Shown: piece by piece, positions 38,501-47,785 of the stretch | Numbering within the stretch: the first letter of the stretch is position 1 | How the letters are laid out: every line of letters begins with the position of its first letter | NCBI GenBank assembly: GCA_900660155.1 | Contig: CABFPE010000249.1 | Coordinates: 328,943 to 392,942, forward strand | Direction of reading: 5' to 3' | Length of the DNA stretch: 64,000 bases | Source of the DNA: Hofstenia miamia | Taxonomy: Eukaryota > Xenacoelomorpha > Acoela > Hofsteniidae | Position numbers and translations under genes: made by a program | The notes under the pieces: generated by a model | Databases searched by the model: none | Told to the model about the DNA's origin: nothing | Seen by the model: only the letters and a program-made list of their open reading frames with translations

Positions 38501-41500
38501 AAAAACTTCAGGCTTATTAATTTGTAGTTATTAAATTCAGCCAACCTTTCAAATTTGATTTAAAAAAAGTTAATAAAGATTCACATGGGGGTATAAAATT
38601 AAAACCTTGGTTGTTCAATTAAGAAATACTGTATTCTATATTAATTTCTATATTAAATTTCCAATTAAACGCATTAGGAAAATGGCCACAGTCATATACA
38701 CAAATTGGGTGAGAATTGAATGAAAAATTAGAAACCTAAAAATTTACTATTTAAGGTATCATTTGCTGGGAAAAACATTAAAAAGGGCTATTTCTACAGT
38801 AAAAATGCAGCCATGCAAAAAAAATAATATATTGTCAAGGTACCAACAAAGAATGACTAATATCACAATTTAATTCTGATTTGCTTGTTACTGCAACTGA
38901 ATGGCAGTTTATTTTTAAGGTGACTACTAAACTTTGATGTATTTCGATTTTAATCACTGCACTGTCCGTGAAAGGTTTTTCTCACAAACTTCTTTTAAAA
39001 GCAAGACCATCAAATAAAATGAAAATTTTCTCAATACTGCATTAATCAGGTTGTATCACTGACAAACTACTTTCATCTTCAAACGAAAATAAACTTCTTT
39101 GAATTACAATCAACAAGAAAGCAACTGAAGTAAAATTTCTAAAATATATTTTGGGATACTTGTTCTTATATCATTGTTTGTTCATGTGCTCTGTGTCATT
39201 AAACATAATCTGTTAGAAACTAGTCTTATATTTTGTTATATTTTTCATGGCTACTGTGTAAATAGATGTGTACATACCGCTTTCAGTTTTCATTGCATTG
39301 TAGAAAGGGACATCTTCAAACTAAATTTTCAATACATATCTGTAATAAACAACAAAATTTCAAGTTATCGATTGGGTTGAAATTGATACCTTTATATTAT
39401 ATAATTTAGAAATATATTAATCTTAAACTGTTGTCGTCCATTTTAAAGGACAAATCGTTTTTCCACATTTACAAAAAATTTTTTTCCAAGCCTATTAAAA
39501 AACTTGGCAATCTTGGGGCATAGGGAATTTTTAAAAAATCCCAGGGTTGTTTATATTTAAGGTAAAATAGTATTATTGTTATGATTAATTCAAAAAAATT
39601 GGAAGTATTTGTATATCACATACATATTCGTCATACGTATGCATATTGCATTGAACAACTGTAAAAGCAAGGTTTATATATTAGCATAATAATTTATTTA
39701 TTGTTTTATTTCTATTGAATTAATGACTGTTAACTCAAGCAAAAAGCTTTTCTTCTTTGATGATCTTGATATACAAAGTTAATGTTGAAATTAGAATAGC
39801 TTAGAAAGATCTTGAAAATATTGTCTTTCACAAGAGCCATTTTAGGATATGAAGTATTTACACGACAGCAAATGATAATTGTGTGCAATCAAAATGTTTT
39901 AACCTTGATTAAAATTTTTCTCAGTATCCACCCCTGGAACAGCGTGCTATTAACGACAGAGGCGTAGCGAATTGGAGTGGGCCTGAAATCCTAACGTAGA
40001 GCTGGAACCTCGTGTATAGGCACTAATCAAGAGGTTGTGCTAGTTGAAATTAATTTACTCAAAAATTATTTTTTAATAAAATTAAATAAATTTCTTATCA
40101 GTCAGTGTGTATACAATCTTTTAGCAAATGGTAAATGATTGTAGGATATTGAACTAGGAAATCTACTAAAATAGAGCCATCATCGTCCATTATTTTTCTC
40201 AGTAGCTTCTTTTTAGTTTAGTCCAATTTGAAAATTTGAATTGAAGTCGTATTTGAGTCACGTGGTAAATTGGACGATCGGGTGTATTGGAAACCTAACC
40301 ACCCCCCCTAGTTACGCCACTCAAGAACGAGCTATGAAAATCGATCTACAAATTGACATGTATTCCTTTAGGTAAAAAATTTATTTAGTCGAGCCTAAAG
40401 CACCAAAAAGAAATCTACATCAAAATTTAAGATTTATCAAAGTTTTGAAAGTCAATATTTTTAGTACATAGTACACAAAAGTGCTTATACTAAACGTCTA
40501 AAAACAAAATTGAATTAATTTATTGGGGTATCATATACTTTAGTACTGAAAGTTTCAATAAAATTTTCCGAAAGAGAAGTGTGCATGTCTGAGATAATTT
40601 TGATCGTTACACGGCAAAAGAAGACCTCTTGATGTGGTAATCAATTAACTGAATAGTTTATAATAGAGATCGCATAGCGTTTTGAGTGAAAGCAAATTTG
40701 TGATAAATTCTAAGACGAATGGAATAGAACGCTGTTGAAAATCTATACGAGTTAATTAGGCAAAGTATTACTTTGAGTTGACGCGGACGTTTCCATTCCA
40801 TCAGCAAAGGAGAAAACTAATCAGCTCTAAATGCCATTGCAAACAACTCCCAGACTTACAAAAAATAGCAACAATCATACATTCCGCCTCAAGAAATGTA
40901 GTTTTTAAACGAATGATTCGATTTAACAAACTTCAAAAACTTAGCGAAAATTCGGATCAATTGTGTAATCAGATCAAAATTTTTGTGTATAAACCTCCAA
41001 TTAACCAGCGTGATACCAGCCCGACCCAACGCGTTCATAGCAACAGCATAGTATTTCAACACAACTTGATTTGCATTACTATTTTCGCGAAACACTGTAA
41101 AACAGGTCATCCCAACTAAATACGAACACTGGTTTTTTAAACAGATTGTTGGACACAATTTTATACTATTAAATTACAAACGTAAATGTGCAACATTAAC
41201 AATCAGAATGAAATATATAAAATTGTATATTCGTTTATTAAATATCATATGATATCACTGCTAACAGCCCTGTCAACATGTGAAAAATTTCCGAGGAAAT
41301 ATTTTCATTGTGGAATTTACGGGTGCTTCAACCCTAAGCGATGGAGCGCCACATAGGGGGTCAGGGAATTCTAAAGGAAAATTTTGAAATATTAAAATCT
41401 ATTTCCTGCAATCTGAGATGAATTGCGAGATTACCTGACCACTTGTCAATGATAAAATTATTCTTAAATTTTTATTATATTATTTAAAATTTCACTAAAA

Positions 41501-44500
41501 AAACCGCGGATTTCGCGGAAGATTGCACTAATAACTTATTAAAATAATACTTAAAAATTTAGACAAATTAAAGTTTCCTAAACATCTTATACCCATCGTT
41601 TAGTGGAACTGGAAGTTGCAAACAGACTGTAAATCCCTGCTGGCTCATTCCAGCTTCAATAGGAAGGCTCCTCCTTCCAATTGTATTTAAGTCATCTCCA
41701 GACATTTCTGTCTCTCAAGTCCCTCAGTAAATCAGACTTCCTTCTACCAGAAAAGGAATTGTGTAGGTGATTATCACAATACACCTTAGCTACAGTAAAC
41801 AACGATGTCAGCACACTAATACATATTAAACTTAATATTCACCATTCCAGTTTCAGCGCAATAGAATGTGCGCCTGTTAATACATTGACGAACATTAAAC
41901 AAATTATAAACGATTTCGTGAAAACTAACAATTGCTGATATGCCTTCAAAGATTTATCACTAGTTAACTTTTGATGCATTATTATCGGTTCATTGTTTTG
42001 TGCTACACATGAAATGTAGAAAACAACTAATACCAGCTTCACGCACAACTCTTGAAATAACACTGAAATTAATTATTACAAACTAAAATTCAAACTAAGT
42101 TAGATGACTAATTTCCAATTATGCGGTTTCTCTAAAAATAGCATCTAAATTGTCCTTAATGCTAACAAATTGTAATTGTTTTAAACAAGTCAAACATTGA
42201 AATAGATTTGCCAAGAAGAGTGCAAACAGGATGGCGCTTAAATCAATAAAATATACATCTATACTATCAATAAGCGTATGCCATGATGCTAAACCAACAA
42301 ACGGCAATTATTGATGAATTATTGACATGAAGTCAAAAAAACTTAAACCAAGAAGAATTAGCAAATGGAAATGGGAAATAACTCAATTTTAAAAGAAATA
42401 AGTTGTTTATTAATTGTAATAGAGAATTAAAATATTGGAAATCTTTCACTCTTTGTTAGTAGTAGAAATACAATGTGGAGAGAGAAAAAGGTGAATAAAT
42501 TAGCGAGAGGTTCGTATGTATTAATGGGTGGGGAAAGCAGGTATATTTAATGCTGTTAATAAATAATTCACGATTGCGACAAGACAGCCACAACAAAGTA
42601 ATGTGTAAATGATATTTCGAGATTAATAATTATAACTACTTCATTCATATTTAAAATTAGAAATCAACTCTTGAGCTAGTAAGTAAATTCCATTTGAAAA
42701 TGCTTTAACTATAATACAATTCAGAAATTATTTTCCACTCATTTTTGTACGAACTAACATAAGCACCGTCGTGCCTATCGAGGCAATTAGCAGCATGCCT
42801 AAATATACGGAAGGAAAAATTGAGATGTTAAATTTTTGAATATTTTTCAGAAAACAAAGCTAAAAGCAACGACAAATCTCTCAATGTTGATTGGTTTTAT
42901 GGCATTATGAGCAATGAAATGTAGATGCAGAGCTGGTCTAATGTGCATGTTGATACAAATATTTCGTCTGGAGACTATTCACGAGCGAAAATGGACCATA
43001 TTTTCTACCTTCGTCGGAGTTTTGATATTCAAAAAAACCTTTATAATTATTTAAAGTCTATTTCAGTGAGTTAGTCAGAGAGTAGTTCAACATCAAAATA
43101 TGCTGAATTCCAAATTTCAACAAATATTATAAAAAGATAGTATTCTTGTCTGTAGGGATTTCGGAAAACGCGGAAATATAGACAAATATGCAACAACAAT
43201 GTCTAATGAAATTAAGCACCCTATATAATATCTCATAAGAAAGAATAAGCTTATATAAGCAGTGGAATGTTATTTCTGGTATATTTATTGGCGATTCTAG
43301 TATTTGTTGCCAATCATTCTGAAACCCCTATGTCTGGATAATCGCATCACATAATAGTATGTGTATGTATAAAAGTTCTATATTTAAGCAAATAAAGATA
43401 CGCTTTTTAAAACAAATTAAATGAATATATACAATTTATAATAAACTAAAAAATATATAATATTTAAAACAATTTATAAAAAACAGCATTATAATAATTT
43501 TCATCAGACATTAATGAAATAAAGAAAATGTTAGGAATGGAACTGCATGCATTTCCTCATGCTTACTATTGAAATTAGAATTAATGAATTTTTGAAAACT
43601 ATGTTTTTAACCACCGTATAATTGAAAAGTATTTAAAAGAAGTGAAATGCCTACAGAGAATGCAAGCATGAATTAACACTAGAACAGCGAACACTCCTTG
43701 AGAATATATTATTAAATAGAAACAAAATTTCTACAACATCAAATTCAATGAGATTATCAACATAATTGTAAGTATGTGTCGCGTTTCTAGTGTTAAACGA
43801 TATAAAGAAACCGAAATGATCAATGATCGCTGTTTTTCGAACGGGGTTGAAAAAACGTTTTTTATTAACAAAAAACGTTTTAAACGTGTTTTCTATTAAA
43901 AACAGTGTTCTAAAACACCTGAGCAATTATAAGAAAAAACGAATTTACATGAAAAGCTTTATTTTTTCTTCATGACTGTTTGGACAAATGTCAATTTTTG
44001 GAGTTTTTCAAGCGAAAGACGGTTTCGCAGCTCCGTCTGAATCAGGCCCATGAGCTGAAGCTCCTTCCCATGGAAGCAGAGCTTTGCACAAGCGACATCA
44101 ACGTCAGCCAATCAGATTTAAGTTGCGTCGGCGATGTAATTCACCGCTGGCTTGATATGTTCAATTATACATTAACTACAAAATACAATTACAACTAAAG
44201 CCATTTTACTCGCCGTTGTCATAATAAAAAACACTTTTAAAAAACATCAATAAAAAACAGGTGGTTTAAATCGTATTTTAAAACAGGGGTGTGTATTATT
44301 TGCCAACCCTGGTATCGAAACAAATCGAAGTCAGTAAGCCGGAAAATTCAAAAGTTAAAAATTGCCAAAAGCAACAACTATATTTCAAAAGCATTTTTGC
44401 ACCTGGCAGGGTTGGCATGTTTTAAAGAGGAACTGTTAGACATGTTTTAAACACAGTTTAAAACAACTGTTTTTTCAGTGTTTTTTTCAAATTTATATAG

Positions 44501-46590
44501 GAAAGTTTGGAAAATAATTTTTGGGATTCGTCCATTCGTACTTTTATAACCGATTTTCTACAGCAAACATAGCAAAACTTGTGTTTTGTTTACGCGAATG
44601 AAACGAAAAATGAATGTTGATAAGTTTATCATAATTCAATTTTTGCTACTACATGCGTTTTTAGCATTTCGTACCCTGGGCTGAGTTTGTCTAAAAGCAA
44701 AAAATATTGTTTTAATCGTTTAAAACGTTTTTTTTGAAAAAATAACACTTTTTTGCCAACCCTGTCGCCTGATACAAGCAGCAAAAGAAAAACATTAATA
44801 AAGGCAAAATGATGAGATTTTAGGCAGAGTTTTAAATAATTAAGCTATGTATAATTCAAATGAACTCAAAATACAAAGTATGGTTGAAATGGCGAATGGT
44901 ATAACTGCGAATACATATTAAACAAAAATTATTTTGATTTCCGAAACTTCAGAAAGAGCCATATTATTTTGTACTGAAAAAGTACCCACTTAAAAATTTT
45001 TAATCTGATAAAGTCTCGTCCGCTTGGAAAAATGAATTTCAAAGACTTTTTAGAAGAATCTTGCATTATGCAATTAAATTAAAGAAGCATCATTTCGAAT
45101 ATTTGTTCTCCAATAATAAATCTTGTATTAAAAATTTAATCAAATAATCTTAAATTATTTGTGTTTAAATATTCATTGTGTAACAAAGTTTATGCGACAC
45201 CCCCTGTAATTAAACATGAGAAATTTTTTGATAAATGACAATGATACAAACGCATTCTTCGAATTGTACGAGAGTAATTTCCCGGCAATCTAAATTGAAA
45301 TGAGTCATTAAGTACTTATTGTCTACATAAGCTTCTAGAGACAGTGCATTAAAAATACGTTTTATTAGGACAACAACACAATCTGATGTGTGTCAAAAGC
45401 AGATTTTAAAAATTCTACAATTCATCAGATTTGCAGCACATAGACTTACTCCACACTGTGAAAAAATCGATAATAAACCATCACCAATAAGAATAAGATG
45501 CAGATATATTCAAATGGTATAAACCGTGATGCTACATTTATACATAAATGATAAAAACAGATATACAGCATGGATTCATCCATAATTGATAGTATAAAAA
45601 TGTATAGACTATTGGAAGCATACTGAAACCAGTTTTTGATGCTAACCGTTATTATTTGCTGTAAATATATTGAAACATCTACCATTTTGGCATTTAATAC
45701 TATTTGCAGATGGAGTCAATTTAGATGAATTGTTAATACGTTAAGAATGCTGCTATAAATAGATATTTCTAAAAATCATTAAAACTTATGTTACGAATAT
45801 AACATAGCCATGTATTATTTGAAGAAAGAAATTTCAGCTAACAACATCTCAGTTAAAAATTAAGGTGGTATTAATATTAGTACCACAATGGAGTGTTGAA
45901 TTCCAACGTTTGCTGGTCAAATTGAAATGATGAAAGGTATCTAGTGTTGTGCAAGACTGTATAAACCCTGAACAGAAGATCACTGAAATAAGGTATTATT
46001 AACAGATAAATCACATTTTTGTTAAATGATAACAAATAAAGTATCAATGAGTCATCATTTCAATAAAAGTGGGTGTATTTCATTCAAAGTACTAAAAATA
46101 TTACATATTTGTGAAGATATGGAGTACATTTAGGTAATTAGCAATAGGATTATTCCATAATGAAGAAGTCACTGTCCAAATGTGTGTGACATATTATAGT
46201 AAACGTTGTAAAAGAACTTCCAATCAGATTGACAAATTACTATAGCTGAAAATTCTACAAATTGAAAAGCTATGCACGATAATTAAATAGGAAATTGAGG
46301 AATGGGATGCTACTACAAGAAATAAATAAATTGCAGTTGTTATCAATGTGTAATGTTGAAAAACATTTGCGTGAATTTTAACACTCAGTGCCAAAGTCAC
46401 TAGCGAAGATCATAAGGAATAAAGATGGACAAATAAGTATTAACACGTTTGTCTTTTACATCATGTATTTGCATTATTCAGTAGGTAACATTTAATCACA
46501 ATATTTTATATTAATAAAAGTAGGTAAATGAGTAATTTTATTTTTAATATTTTTTGTGAGTGCTGCAATTAGTCTGCAGCTGTATATAAA

Positions 46591-46625
<35 letters not shown>

Positions 46626-46674
46626 NNNNNNNNNNNNNNNNNNNNNNNNNNNNNNNNNNNNNNNNNNNNNNNNN

Positions 46675-46709
<35 letters not shown>

Positions 46710-47749
46710 TTACTATATTAAATTGTGTTAAAATATGCATGCACTTAAAATATGTTCAATAAGTTGATTGTTCATTAGTTCGTTCTTATTAGCGTATTTT
46801 ATAAAGAGGGCTTGGGCATATTTAGCATTCTTAGTTCTAAGTAAGATCTCGAAATTATCTTTAATTGCTTGCTGTCAATGCAAATATACTTCACTTTCTA
46901 AATGCCCTTTTAGGTGTTCATTGATGCTGGTTTCAAAATATCTTGGTTTCTAAAATGTAAGAAAGATTACATTCTTCACATTGGTATTTATATATAATGA
47001 AGGAAACCAGAATTTTGTTGATAGGATCTTTGTTGCTAAAAAATTCAGATGTTTTCTTAGATGTCAGTATTGGAACAATCTTTGTTAATTCAAGTTTTTT
47101 ACTTAGGTTTATAATTTTATATTTTAAAAATTCTTTTCTTTCTTCAATATAAGGTAATTTCAAGTATATTGGCTTCCGATCATCTATTACTTGGTTACAT
47201 ACTATACAATTTGAAGACAATGCTTTGTCAAAGCATTTCTTTATTAATTTATGTGGGTATCCATTTTGTTCTACGATAATATAAAGCTGTGATATTGAAT
47301 CAAGTAAATTTGTTTTATATTTGATGTCGCAGTATGATTGAAATAGAACATATAGGTCAGTATTTGTAGGTTTTCTGTACATCTTAGTTTCATAGTGGTC
47401 TTTGAAAACTTCCATCGTTATGTCAAGAAAATGTATTGAAATATTGGATTTCACTGTAAATTTCAATTGTTCTAGACAGTTATTCAGGAAACTGTTGAAT
47501 ATATCCACATCATTTGAATCTTCAAAGATTGTAAAAATGTCGTCTACATAACGATAATATAACTTCGGCTTTGTTGATAACGATTCAATTTTGGTTTCTA
47601 AAATATCCATTGTAAACCATGCCATGCTAGTTCCTAATGGTGAGCCCATCGCCATGCCATCTATTTGTTCGTAGATGTTGTCATTGAACATAAATTTGAC
47701 ATTTAAGTATGCCTATGCTTAGAAATTTCCTTAAAGTTTTATGGTAAAT

Positions 47750-47785
<36 letters not shown>

